DNA of 64,000 bases, taken from NCBI GenBank assembly GCA_963920575.1, contig OY986972.1, forward strand, positions 8,630,010-8,694,009. Reading direction: 5' to 3'. The stretch is from Narthecium ossifragum (Eukaryota > Streptophyta > Magnoliopsida > Dioscoreales > Nartheciaceae). The notes under the pieces were generated by a model, which was not told the origin of the DNA, did not search any database, and saw nothing but the letters and a program-made list of their open reading frames with translations. The number at the start of each line of letters is the position of its first letter. The first letter of the stretch is position 1. Position numbers and translations under genes: made by a program. This document shows, one piece after another, positions 23,951 to 35,192 of this stretch.

Positions 23951-24930
23951 TTATAACCTCCTTAAGTCCAAAATCTCTACCATAGAAAGTTGAGGAGAAA
24001 CATGTGCATCGGCAGCATCAGAGACATGAATATGTGCATTACTAACATTGAAATCATGAGCATATGCATAATGAATGTTAGTACCATGAACATGCGTATG
24101 AGCGCTAAAATCATGTGCATATGCATCACACACATTAGAATCAATAGCTTGTGTATCAATAGGACTAGAATTTTGAACATGCACGCTAGCACTACAGTCA
24201 TGAGCATATGCATCATCAACATGAACATTTTGAGCATGTGCACCATAAGCATTAAAATCATGGATGTAAGCATCACAAGCACTAAAGTCATCGACACATG
24301 CATCATACGTGTTAGGCCCATCAACATCCACATCATGGGAAGTAGCAACAAAAGTATCATGCACATAATCATCATAAGCATTAGGATAAGAGTAGAAAGG
24401 CTCAATGTGTTGCAGATAGCTGTTGGAGGTTGAGGCGACATTAGGATGCTTGTAGAATTTGGCATTGATATGACCATGATAATCATCCCTGGTCCCCGGA
24501 ACTGTCTGTGTACGAGTCGTCTCAACAAGCTCATCCAAATGCTTCATAGCTTCATTAGGATCAATCTCCAAAAACTCACCCTTGCATCTTGTTTCAAGAA
24601 TTTGGCGTTCATGCTCAGTTAATCCATAATAAGAATAGCTAACTAAACGCCAAATAGCATAACCATGGGAGGGCATGAAACTATTAAACTTTTAAATCGT
24701 TGCCATGCATCACATAATGTCTCATCATTCTTTTGTGCAAAGGATGAAATCTTTCTTTTCAATGCGTCAATCATATAAGTAGGAAGATACTCATTGATAG
24801 AAACATAACTCATTCTATTCTCCAAGCTCAATTCGTATATACTTTTCTTACGAACTGTTGTTTGAAACATTCCATCTCTCGACTTCATAGAACATGATCT
24901 CAAATAGTCTTGATATAATTCATTTTCCAT
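23951..24930 (-). pseudogene. Athila-like gag fragment with Asp/His/Ala repeat tail
   Basis: The first part (24930 to about 24660) reads MENELYQDYLRSCSMKSRDG, then ALKRKISSFAQKNDETLCDA and WQRFKSLIVSCPP, the Athila gag core. The second (24676-23951) continues GLTEHERQILETRCKGEFLE and MKHLDELVETTRTQ. It then turns into a long repeat tail of units like DAYAHDFSA, HVDDAYAHDCSA and DAYIHDFNAYGAHAQN, with no zinc knuckle. One frame change lies between the two parts. The repeat tail is unusual for gag and may be an expanded low-complexity segment. Confidence 0.75.
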
Positions 24931-25126
24931 CTTTTTTCCAGTTTTTTTTTTGTCAGTCTTTTTTTCAGTAAGTAAAAATAAAATGAAAATTCAAAACAAA
25001 ACTAAAAAGAAAATATAGAAAACTAAGGAAAAAGAAATTAAAATCCAAAGAAAAGGGAACAAAGTTACCGCCTTCGATGTCTTCAATGATCGTGATCTGA
25101 TGATTATGGCGCTTTTCTGAACCGTC

Positions 25127-25144
25127 TCCCCGGCAACAGCGCCA
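25127..25144 (-). other. Primer-binding site, tRNA-Asp type (Athila-like element)
   Basis: On the minus strand TGGCGCTGTTGCCGGGGA, one mismatch from the sequence complementary to the 3' end of plant tRNA-Asp(GUC). It lies five bases inside the LTR. The same site, with no mismatch, follows the related LTR at 49942. Confidence 0.9.
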
Positions 25145-25149
25145 ATTTT

Positions 25150-26544
25150 TGATCTCGCTCAAATGTGTCCTGCACAGCGGTCGAGGTGCAGTACAGCATA
25201 AGAGAGGTCGAACCCACAGAGAGACAAGCAGGAAAGATCCAGAAATACAGATAACAATATATCGAAAACAATCAAGAGCGAAAAAGTTAAGAAAATAGAT
25301 CGAAGATGTAATGATAAGATAAAGTTAAAGAAAGAAATCAAGATTTGAATGAGGCTAGGCTTCAGGAATCACTTCACTCGGATTTAGGTTCTTCTCTTCT
25401 CAATGGTTCATATAACACTCAGTTAAGGGATTCACATCCCAATCACCTTAACCGAAAGATATGGAACTATAAACCTAACAAAATATAAAAATGTCTCTTC
25501 CTACGATTGATTCTTCCTTATTATAGTTCTAACTTCATCCAACCGAAACCTAAGAATACACGATACCGGCTGTCACTACAGGCAACGCGCAGCAAAAGTT
25601 CATCGGGACAAAGCCCTAACTCTATCTAACCGGATCTCTAAGAATACATAATACCAACTCTCACAATCGGCAATGCATAGCAAAGATTCCTCGGGATAGA
25701 GCCCCAACCTTGTCTTACCAGATCCCTAAGAATACACAATACCAGCTGTCACTACGGGCAATGCATAGCAAAGGTCTCCCGAGACTCGGTAGGAGAATCA
25801 AAAGAGATAACTATGGGATCACAATATCATAAAAGAAGCATGACTGGGTTTATAATATTAATCATCCATATAGAAATCTATAATCTGAAAATAATCTTTG
25901 AAGATCCAATACATAGAAAAGAGTTTAACAATAAAGATTAAAACTATGAACTATTGTTGGAGAAGAAGCCCTAGTCCTCGCTAGATCATCCGTCAGCCAT
26001 GTCCGCGGATTACTCGGCCATGGATAGAGATTCCTTCATCTTCTTCCTTTGGAAAACGTCCAGAAAAGAGCCTCCAAAAACGTCCAAGAACCCCCCTTTG
26101 ATTAACCCTAAGTTTCCTATTTATAGCCCCAAAGTCTCTCCATCCTCGGATCGATCCTACTCTAGGTGTCGGATCGATCGGACTTTCCAGAGTATTTACT
26201 GTTCTGCCATTCAGACTGCGTCATTGGTACTAAAATTACCGTAACTTCTTCTATGAAACTCGGAATCACGAACCGTAAAATTCTTCAGAAACTAGACTTC
26301 AGGAGCTTTCCATCCATATATGGCACATCATCTAGTTCTTCATGAGCAGGTACAGTTTAATCTTTAAAGTTGATCCATATACTCTTTTCAGCTTCTTTTA
26401 GCTCTAATTTCCTGCATTTTCCAAACAACTATGTGTCGCATATAAAAGTATAAAAATAGTGCTAAAAAAGTTGATTAAGGGTGAAGATATAGCAATTGAG
26501 ATGGTTATAAGGTTGTTCAGAGTGCATTTTCATGCACTCATTAT
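25150..26544 (-). repeat. 5' LTR of the Athila-like element (about 1395 bp)
   Basis: Nearly identical to 18891-20511 apart from scattered substitutions and one block of about 227 bp missing near 26150. The missing block is bounded in the partner by the direct repeat TCGGAT, so it was probably lost by slippage between short repeats. It takes most of the GATCGATC palindromes with it. Confidence 0.92.
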
Positions 26545-27089
26545 GGGGGTTGAACTTAGGCCTTGCACAATAAAATCAATTAAGGAAATCTAAATAGGAG
26601 GAGTCCAATTAAATCATATGCTTGCAAATGATAAAAGCAGAAAATATATATTAAAGCAATGATATGAGATCAGAGTTAGAGAGATTGCACCAGAAAGTTT
26701 ATAGTGGTTCGGCCAACGTTGACTACGTCTACTTCACTCAAGGGCCTCATTGAGGTTCCACTACTTGTAAAAACTCTTAGAAGCTTTTCCACCAAGCTTC
26801 TGAGTACTTGGCAACCTATCCACCAAGTTTATGGGTGCTTGGCAACCTTACAATCCCTCCAAACTCTCTTTTGGATATTTCTCTCAATGTCTACTTCACA
26901 CTTGAAGTAGTTTTACAAAGGTTTAGCTCACTGATAAAGAGATAGAAACTTGCTAGAATATTATTACAATAATCCCTTAGCTCCTCCTAAGTGCTAGCCA
27001 AGTTTGCTGCAACTTTTATAGCTGAGCTCCAAAGCCCTCCAAATAGCCTCCCAACGGCTATTTTTTGCTCCTGCAACGACTCTTTTCCT

Positions 27090-27400
27090 GGCTGACGGTC
27101 GATCGTCGCATCGTCCGTGACATCGTCCACCAGGTTCTTCTTGAGCCACTGTCGATCCACGCATCGTCCGTCAAGCTTCACGGTCAACCGTCGCATCGAC
27201 CGTGATATCGTTTGTCAGGCTCTGTTGTAAAAACCGCTTCTCAGGGTCGATACTTTAATCGACCATCGCACCTCCAAGACATGGTCACATAGCCCACAGT
27301 CGATCGGTCCATCGACCATCGCCTATTTTCTCATGAACTGCTTCCGCGGTCGATCCTTGCATCAACCGCCATACCTCACGGTGGATCCATGCATTGTCCG
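27090..27400. repeat. Palindrome cluster (GGTCGATCC / CGTCGCATCG type)
   Basis: A run of imperfect units built on ACGGTCGATCGTCGCATCG, CGGTCAACCGTCGCATCGAC, GGTCGATACTTTAATCGACC and CAGTCGATCGGTCCATCG, each an inverted repeat around a short centre. It is closely related in design to the clusters at 5446-5708, 41783-42130 and 48629-48908 but lies in a different insertion. Confidence 0.75.
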
Positions 27401-27811
27401 TTAGAATAAAAACACATTAAATATGATTTTAATGCTTTCCAAATTAAGGGATATTATTATTAAGGTGAACTCGTGAAGAACACCATCGATAATAATATCA
27501 AGCAACTCTATAAGGGTGTTGGTGCCATTGGTGAGAAGGAATCAAACATCCTCAACTATCAAAATCAAATTAAAGACTTGGAAGCAAAAATTGCCCAATT
27601 CACCACTCAAAGAAATTACCTACTTCGCAACAACACTCAACTGACTGAGAAAAGCGACCAAATGGTACAAGATTATACTGCTTTAGAAGCTAACTCCTCA
27701 AAAGATCGTCAGATTGAGTTAAAAGGTGAACTCGTGAAGAACAAACATCGCTTTACAGAAATTAGAGAAAACTTTGCTTGTATATCTCAAAGTCTCTCTT
27801 TGAAGAGATAA

Positions 27812-28020
27812 ATTTATAAATGTCTAAAATGGTCGATGATATTCTTTAACTTTCTTACTTCACTTTGTAATTGCAATCGTTCATTTCATGAACCCTTCTT
27901 TTCATGTTATCTTTGTTTTTATATTGTTGGGAAGTACTTTTTTAAGTACTTACCATTTATCATAGCTCGGTGTAAGTCATCGTTAATATTTCTCAATTGA
28001 TATGACCCATTTGACAATAC
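27812..28020. other. Short gap between PMD gene and integrase
   Basis: Two hundred bases, AT-rich, between the converging ends of the plus-strand PMD gene and the minus-strand integrase. Probably 3' untranslated sequence of both. Confidence 0.5.
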
Positions 28021-31000
28021 TTAGTCGACAAAAAATGGTTCTTCCCAATTGGGCGACCACTTCCCGTATTTAGGGTCATTACAATCCACATGTAAGATCA
28101 TTTTCCATACTAAGTCATCCTTTATAAATTTTCTTGATACGAACTTGTTATATATATCGGCCATTTTAAATTTTTGTCTCAATGTTCTCCAAAGAAATAG
28201 CTCGTTGCTCATCGAGCTCTAACAAATTATAGATCAAGGATTCTTGATATTCTTCGTTGGTTAGATCATCCTGTCCTAATACTCTTGGTGTGAGGACCTG
28301 TCCCTCTACTCCTGGGTCGACCAGCTGGGTCGGACCCATGGCTCGTTTGATTGTTTCGCGTCGAGCGCGCGATCCGGTGGATCGCATTGTTTCTTGGACT
28401 GCAAGGGAAATTTGGTAAATTACGCCTTGTTGGTTTGTTCCACACCCACGTGTGCATACACTGACCTTATTTTGTGTTAGTGTTTGATTAAAATGATTTA
28501 GGTGGACCCGGGATCGAAAGATCCGAGCTTGGGCTTGTGTTTTAGCCCAAGTTTGGCCCTATGGGCAAAGGGAATCAATCTTCCTTGCTAGGAGATCGAT
28601 CTTTCTTGCTAAGGAGATCGATCTTTCTTACTAAGAAGATCGGTCTTCTTTGAGAAGAAGATCGATCCTTCTGTGCCAGAAAGTCCTGGCGGTTAAGCTT
28701 GAGAGGACGGCCGTCGTGGCCGTCGCCCTCCACTGTCAGAGGAAGAGAGGACTTCCTCTCCTCCCCCTTTTCCCCTCCTTCCTCAGCTTTCCCCCTCCCT
28801 CTTCTTCCTCTTCTCTTTCCCCTCCTTCCTTCCTACTTCTTCTCGCGGGCTCTGTTTCCCCTGTTCTGGCAGCCCCTTCTTCTCCTCCTTTCTCCCTCCT
28901 CCGGCCACCGTTTTGGGAGCTTGAAGGCTCGTTGGATCCGTGGCGGCAGGAGGAAGATCCCTGGCGTGGTTTGGAGCTTTGTTAGCTGCTGTTTGGCGGG
29001 GAATCAGTTGAGGATTAGCGTTTTCGGTAGGTTTCTACCTACCTGAGTTAGTTTAGTGGGTTTCTCTTAATCTAGCCGTTAGATCTTGTTGTTCTTTGTG
29101 TTGTTGGATGACTTTTGCTTAGTATAATTTCTGATTTAAGTTTCGTAAACTTTGGTAGAGGTTTTAGTAGAATTTATGCATGTTTAATCTCGGATTTTCC
29201 AGTTTCTGCTGTTATAGCCGGTTTGCGGCGAGTTTTCTGATCGATACGTGTATGGTCTTGGGTCGTCATGAGCATAAGAGTTGTAGATCGTTGAATCTAC
29301 TCTCAGACCGAACTGATTTCATAATTTACTTATTTTCCTACGATTTGTTATGGATTTCGCACTGGTGGGCTGTGTTGCAACAAGCAATGGTAAGTTAGTT
29401 TTGATTAGCAGTTTTGATTAGTGTTTTCCCGTTAATCCAGCCGTTGGATATTTCTAAATTTTGGATATGTTGATTCCAGCATGTTGCTCTACTGAAATCT
29501 AAGTTGGATCTCGAATCCGACGTCGTTTGGACGTCGGATTGACGGGGTGAACTAGCTGCTATGTAGAGAATTTTTGGTGTTTTATATAATATTATATGAT
29601 CGAAACATATAATATTATATTCCCGTTGCAGGAGTTCGTAGTTGACGGCTGTGGTACCGTCGTATTGCCGGGACCCGCTGCGGATCGACTGGCAACGGTT
29701 GGTAATACCGTTATAGTGATCCAGTTGAACTTGTATGTTGCCTGATCATACTGTTGCATGCCTATTTCTCTTACTTGTGTATGTTCATAGCATGTATTCT
29801 TTGTTGTGCATTAGTCGCATGGTTAGGGCGTGGGTGATTTGTGGGTCGCCGTCCCGAGCTGGAAGCTCGGATTTAGCCCTAGGACCGGGGTTGGGTAGCT
29901 TGGTCAGGTTCGAATTGTGGTGTCCAGTCAAACTTGATGATAGGCTTAAATGACTGGTACACTTGTTGCTTGATCATTATAGAGGTCGTGTCGGCCTCGA
30001 GTCGAATGCTGAGTTGTAGCCGGTGTCCCACTTTGTTGACCCTTGAGTAGAGAGGTTGACTACTTAGCGGTGCTATTTCTTGCCTGCAGTGTCGTTCCCT
30101 GCTTGTGGGCCTCAGGGACACACGGTGGAGTTATGGGACCCCTGCATACATCCAGGTCTTACTTGAGGGTGACACTGTTGCATTGCCCTCTTCCTTCTGT
30201 GTGACGTAGAGTAGAACCCTACTGAGCTTTATGCTCACTCCTACCCGGACTGCGTTTTGCAAGTGCAGGCGTTAGCTTCTTTTTGGTGGCCCCTACCGGG
30301 CAGTTGGTCGGCGGTGCGGCGACGCTAGGCGGAGTCTGAGAGGTGGTGATCTTTTACTGCTTTTAAACTCTTGGTTAGTCTCATACGGGAGTATAAATGT
30401 TGTATTTGAATCTTTCTCTCTCCGAGGATATGTATATTAAATTCGCTTGGGTTTGTAATCTGAGCCTCGAGGTTTGTAATTTAATTATGTCTTTTTAAAT
30501 TGAGGGTGTTTGTGATGAATTGTTAGGGAGACCAATGGGTTAGAGGGAACCCTCGTCAATATTTTTCGCGGTTTGTTTGGTTTCGGTTCTCGTCGCCCAG
30601 CCCGGTTGGGCTTTCGCGGGTCGGGGCGTGACACTTGGCGATAAGACATTTATCTCAGCAGGTAAAACTGCTTCTTAGTTATATACGAACTGATAAGGTG
30701 CGACTTTAGTACTGGACTTAAATGTAGTCCAATGTGCCCACATATCTCTTAATAACCCCTCATGCCACTGCCTTGGGTTATCGGCCATCATTTTCCTTAT
30801 GATTGACTTAATTTTTTTATTAGACGTCTCAGCATGTCCATTTGATTGGGCATAATATGGTGTAGAATTAACTATATTGATTTTGTACTCGGCCAGAAAA
30901 ATTTTTACTCTAGTACTAACAAACATTGTCCCTTGATCCGACACTATTGTTTGTGGAAAGCCAAACCTACATATAATATTTTCCCAGATAAAATTTATGA

Positions 31001-32050
31001 CCTGATCATCGGATACTGTCTTTAATGGAATGGCCTCTACCCATTTGATAAAATAATCTGTCACAACAATAACAAACTTGTACAACATGGACGATGGTGG
31101 ATGTCTTTTACCAATAATGTCCATCGCCCAACATCTGAATGGCCAAGATTTTATACTGAGAGATAACTCATTGGCCGGTCCTTGTTGTAATAGGCCATGT
31201 CTTTGACATGCCTCACATCCTCTTGCATATCTGGCACATTCCTCCCCCATGCGCGGCCAATAATAGCGACTACGCATTATTAGCCAGCGCATCTTTACAC
31301 CAGATTGATGTGCACCATAAACTCCATTATGTATCTCGGTCATTATAATTTTTGATTCATCAGACCCTAAACATCTCAATAAGACTCCATCTAGCTGACT
31401 CTTATATAGAATATCATTGCGTAATAAATAGTGAATTTCTTTAAGGTGAAGTTTTCTATCAACTTTGGGCGATATGTCTTGTAAGTAATTAATGATAGGA
31501 ATACGCCAATCAAGTTAGTCGTCCACTTGGTGCATTTCAAGTGAATTATATGTTCGTACCAAGGCAAAACAAATTATACCATATGTAAAATCAGCCTCAC
31601 CCCCCAAGTTTTTTAGTATTTTATAACCATAGGCTATTTGGGCTAAATTATTGGCTTCATTATTTTGTAATCTTGGCACAAACTGAATCTCAAAATCATT
31701 GAAATGATTTAATAGTTGTAAAGCGATTTGGTGAAAAGGTATTAAAGTATCGCTTTGACACTTGTAAGAATCAAGTATATGATTTATCACTAATTGAGAA
31801 TTTCCCTTGATTCTCAAATTACGCACACTTAAATCCAAGAATATTTTTAGGCCGATAATCAACGCCTCATACTTGGCCTGATTGTTTGTGCATAACTGCT
31901 CTAATGTATAAGCAAACTTATAATGACGGCCAATGGGAGATATAATTGAAATGCCTAGGCCGGCACCATCTACCATTTTAGAACCATCGAAATACATCAT
32001 CCAATGTGTTATCGTCACTAGATTAATCTCTTTCTCTAATTCTTTTGGTA
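28021..32050 (-). pseudogene. Tat integrase and second RNase H, split by a solo LTR
   Basis: The second RNase H is at 32050-31515: MMYFDGSKMVDGAGLG gives the first D and NNQAKYEALIIGLK the E. The third acidic position reads KGNSQLV instead of the usual GDSQLV, and the last reads EANNLAQIA instead of AD, so two catalytic Asp have become Asn. Integrase follows at 31379-30675: GAHQSG and CARGCEACQ form the zinc finger, AMDIIG, VVSDQGTMFV and HAETSNKKIK the DDE triad. A stop replaces the residue after QFVYN. The C-terminal part resumes beyond the solo LTR at 28288-28021 (VLGQDDLTNEEYQES, WKMILHVDCN). Confidence 0.85.
28289..30633 (+). mobile_element. Solo LTR, chromovirus family (2345 bp)
   Basis: Starts TGTGAGGACCTG, ends GGTCGGGGCGTGACA and is flanked by the 5-bp duplication CTTGG (28284-28288 and 30634-30638). 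It interrupts the Tat integrase, which reads through when the solo LTR is removed. Four GATCGATC-type palindromes lie at 28585-28675, before a CT-rich stretch. A duplicated AT palindrome (ATATAATATTATAT) sits at 29584-29597 and 29607-29620. No internal sequence remains, as expected after LTR-LTR recombination. Confidence 0.95.
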
Positions 32051-32219
32051 TCTATTACATAAGAAAGAGCGGTTTTTGAAATGTCTCAACTATAAGACAT
32101 AAAGAGCGGTCCAAATTCATCTCCAAACACATCCAATGGTACAGATTCCATCTAAAACCTCAAGATTCCATCTAAAATTTGATCCCGCTCAAAATTCCCG
32201 CCCACCCAATTCAGCTGAG

Positions 32220-33290
32220 AGAGAGAGAGAGGGGATGGGACTCACGTTCCACTCACGTCCCATCCCTCTCCCCCGTCCCCTCTCCCTCTACCCTTCACCC
32301 ATCCCCTCTCTACGCCATGTTCCCCATCCCCATCCCCCTCTCTCCCTCTATGTTCCCCTCACCCATCCCCTCTCCTCTCCCCACGCCGACCTCGCCCGAC
32401 CTCGCCCAACCTGTCGTCAGCCGCGCTATCGCCGACCTCGCCCAACCCGAACGGCGTGACCATCGCCCCACGCTGTCACCGACCAAGCCACGCCGGACGC
32501 CGTCCGCCACGCCCGACGCCCGGCGCCATCAGCCACGCCGACCTCGCCCAGGCGGTGCTCTGCGACCAGCTGAGAAGCCGGCGACTCCCGAGGTAGTGTT
32601 CCTCTCACACATCCCCTCTCCTCTCTCCTTCTCGGTTCCCCTCACCCGTCCCCTCTCCTCTCCCCACGCCGACGTCGCCCGACCTCGCCCAACCCGCCAT
32701 CAACCACAAGATCCACGAACATCGCCAACCTCGCCCAACTCGTTGTCGACAAGATCCACGAATGGAAATCCGCGCCGTCGCTGACCTCGCCCAACCCGAA
32801 CGGCGTGACCATCGCCCCACGCCATCGCCGACCAAGCCACGCCCGACGCCCGAAGCCATCGGCCACGCCCGACGCCATCGGCCATGCCGACCTCGCCCAG
32901 ACGGTGCTCTGCGACCAGCTGAGAAGCCGGTGACGCCCGATGTAGTGTTCCTCTCACCCATCCCGTCTCCTCTCTCCCTCTCTGTTCCCCTCACCCATCC
33001 CCTCTCCTCTCCCTACGCCGACATCGCCCAACCTCGCCCAACCCACCGTCAGCCACAAGATCCACAAACGTCGCCGACCTCGCCCAACCCGCCGTCGACA
33101 AGTTCCACGAACGGACACCCAATCAGGCGGTCCTCGAGCTCCGTGCGGCGTCGCGTCGCACGCTCCACCTCGGCCTTTTTCTCCCTTCGGCGGCGAGTGG
33201 CCGCTGCCTCTCATTCCTCTCTCACCAACTCCATCGGCCACGCCCGACGCCATCGACTAGCTGAGAAGCCGGCAACTAGTTTCAATGAGG
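32220..33290. repeat. GC-rich tandem repeat region in the Helitron
   Basis: About 350-bp units, containing CGACCTCGCCCAACCCGAAC and CCATCCCCTCTCCTCT. One unit starts near 32431, a second near 32785 and a partial third near 33075. The proline-rich open frames on both strands here follow from the repeat composition and are not supported as genes. Confidence 0.7.
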
Positions 33291-33451
33291 TAGTGTTTGT
33301 CTGGGTCTTTGGTCCATTTTGTTTTGGGTTTCTTGAGATTTTTTGGTGGAGGGTTGGATTGCCATATGCTAGGTTTAGTGTTCATTGATTGTATATGCTA
33401 GGTTTAGTGTTCATTGATTGTATCTTTTTTCTTTTGTAGATCTACCCAGAT

Positions 33452-34800
33452 GGCTGATGATAATAATGATCAACTTATCATTGGCATAGTAAGTCATTTG
33501 CATGTGAATGTTGGTTTTTTGTCTTTTACTACAATATTCATTTAGTTTGATCTATTTTATGTCACATTTTACTCAATTTTATTTTGGCTTACGGAGCGTG
33601 TTAAATTTATTATGAATGTTTGTATTGTTAATAATGTTTGTATTGTTAATAATAATAAGCCATCAAAAGCTGCGTTAGCTCAGCGTGCACGGTGAGAACG
33701 GGAAAAAAATCAACAAAATGAAGCTGGATGTTTAAATAAGCAACAGGCACAACTTGCATGGCGAGAACGTGAGAAATTAGCAGGATTTGTTGGATTTTCT
33801 GAACCTGCGCCAAAGCGAGCAATGGTTGTACAGGCCTCGGGGACTTCGTCCACTGGTATCTCGAATAGGCATTTGGCACAACGTGCACGGCGAGAACGTG
33901 AGAAATTAGGAGGATGTGTTGAATCTTCTGAACCTGCACTCAAGTAAGTAATCGATGTCCGTGTCTCTGGGATATCGTCTAATGGCATTCCACAAACACC
34001 TAATCAGGTGGATTATTCTATGAGTGGAATAACTCCGGTGACGATGAATCCTTCAAATCTAAACGAATGCATAACGGTGCAAGTCGAATCTTTATCTGCA
34101 GAAAATAATCTGCAGTTTATTATTAATTTATGATAAATAAATAAAAAATTTCATATAGTCTTTTATTGATGAAAATAAGTTTTATATTTGTAGGCCAACT
34201 AAAACAGAACAAGTGATTGAATCAGATGATGGTGAATTAGATGTTGTAGCTCTGAATGCAGAGGTTCATCATCGGACACACATAGATCTTAGACGACATT
34301 TTCTTGGGCGGATGGATGTTGTATGTCTGTATTGTTTAGCTTTACATTGGATGGATGAAAAACTCACAAGGTCATCTTTAGTGAGTCGTCTTTTTGGAAC
34401 TTACTGCTCTCGAGGAAAGATTCAGTTAGCGTTGCTTATTACACTGCCTCCAGTGCTTAAGGTTTTATACGATGGAAACGATGATCGGTCAAAATCCTTT
34501 CGGCGTTACACTCGAGAGTACAATGCGTCTAATGCTTTTACGAGTCTTGGTGATACTTTGGATTCAAGAGTATTTATTGGAAGAGGTCCTACAACATTCA
34601 TTATCTATGGTGAATTGTACCATCAAACAGGATCATTGATACCAGAACCAGGGCGTGAAGCAATGTACTCTCAACTTTACATTTATGACCCTGATTCTGC
34701 GTTAGATTTTCGTAATCGTTTATGATCTCATGATTCTGTTGCAGGTTGTATTTTGGGTGCCACGGACGCGATTCTCCATCAAGATAGAGACATACACTCT
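33452..34800 (+). pseudogene. Helitron transposase N-terminal remnant
   Basis: Starts MADDNNDQLIIGI at 33452. After an intron-like gap come basic repeats such as LAQRARREREKLGG (33660-33940), typical of plant Helitron proteins. From 34213 to 34725 the Helitron helicase-like N-terminal region is clear: GRGPTTFIIYGELYHQTGSL and PEPGREAMYSQLYIYDPD. No HUH nuclease and no helicase motifs follow, so it ends long before the normal length of over 1000 residues. A stop within the basic repeats (33693) confirms decay. Confidence 0.8.
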
Positions 34801-35192
34801 CAGATGTATTATCGGTAGATTAGAGAAGCCATGGTGGTTATGTGTGAGGTGGATGTTAGAGAAGCCATGTTGATGCTTTTCTGTTTAAGCTTCTTATATC
34901 CACATCTTTTTAATTGTCTTTCTCAAGACCATAATTCTATCCATATATTTCAAGTGGTTATCAGGTTTACCTCGGGGGTTTTTATTGCTAGCTATGCTAT
35001 AACTTAGTGTGGATTGTGGGGACAAGGTTTGCCCTGGGGACAATGTTTGCCCCTTTTATAATGTGATTTAATTTTTATATTTGAAGAATGTTGTAGAATT
35101 GTCTCATTTAACTCTCGGTACAGGGTAGGTTTTGCCGAAATTTTCTGAAAGAAACCCTAAATATCTGTGTCGTAGGCACGGGCATTCACTAG

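Larger units (their letters stand above)
18891..26544 (-). mobile_element. Athila-like Ty3/gypsy element, internally deleted
   Basis: Two LTRs (18891-20511 and 25150-26544) bracket a minus-strand interior with a tRNA-Asp primer-binding site, a shortened gag and an integrase of clear Athila type, but no protease or RT. Flanks are a run of G on each side (GGGGG at 18886-18890 and 26545-26549), so the duplication is GGGGG within a G tract. The insertion lies inside the AAGGT-flanked element. Because PR-RT is gone it could only have moved with help, or it was deleted after arrival. Confidence 0.9.
18879..27461. mobile_element. LTR-like insertion in the PMD gene, itself holding the Athila-like element
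   Basis: AAGGT flanks it at 18874-18878 and 27462-27466, and removing it rejoins the PMD coiled-coil region. Its own sequence is 18879-18890 (CTAAGAGGGGGG) plus about 26545-27461. It contains GTGGTTCGGCCAACGTTGAC, similar to phrases common in plant copia-type LTRs, and a run of palindromic GGTCGATCGTCGCATCG-like units at 27090-27400. Termini are not TG...CA, so solo LTR is a likely but unproven label. Confidence 0.6.
15789..27811 (+). pseudogene. Plant mobile domain (PMD) protein, antisense ORF of the Tat element, split by an insertion
   Basis: Starts MGREIKADDDVQKE at 15789. The main exon (about 16040-17340) encodes the PMD, seen as DDKFIEWHNRMINHPESKKF, FFSDVAILDFLDLSTRIPH, WSTEYNNFVFPFGTLNITL and later WLVQLWFRGYFLQLH. 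PMD proteins occur in transposons and in host silencing factors such as MAIL1. Further exons with GT-AG-like borders follow at about 17411-17540, 17616-17820, 17934-18444 (acidic, then Ser/Thr/Pro-rich) and 18519-18878. After the 18879-27461 insertion the coiled-coil tail resumes, with IKDLEAKIAQFTTQRNYL, ending at 27811. Stops near 16055 and 18719 and at least two frame changes make it inactive. Known Tat elements carry such extra ORFs. Confidence 0.75.
32051..35192 (+). mobile_element. Non-autonomous Helitron
   Basis: Starts TCTATTACATAAG and ends CATTCACTAG, inserted between A (32050) and T (35193) with no target duplication, the Helitron rule. A short GTGTC-GTA-GGCAC stem lies eleven bases before the CTAG end. 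Removing it restores Tat coding from RNase H into the second RNase H (ADFLAAHP then ELEKEINLV). It keeps only the N-terminal part of a Helitron protein and no Rep-helicase. Confidence 0.88.

Noticed and set aside
25127..25144. tRNA-Asp gene
   Set aside because: Only the 3' 18 bases match; it is a primer-binding site next to an LTR. The same holds for 49948-49965.
32179..33388. Long proline/arginine-rich open frames on both strands
   Set aside because: They follow from GC-rich tandem repeats in the Helitron; no start context, domain or conservation is visible.
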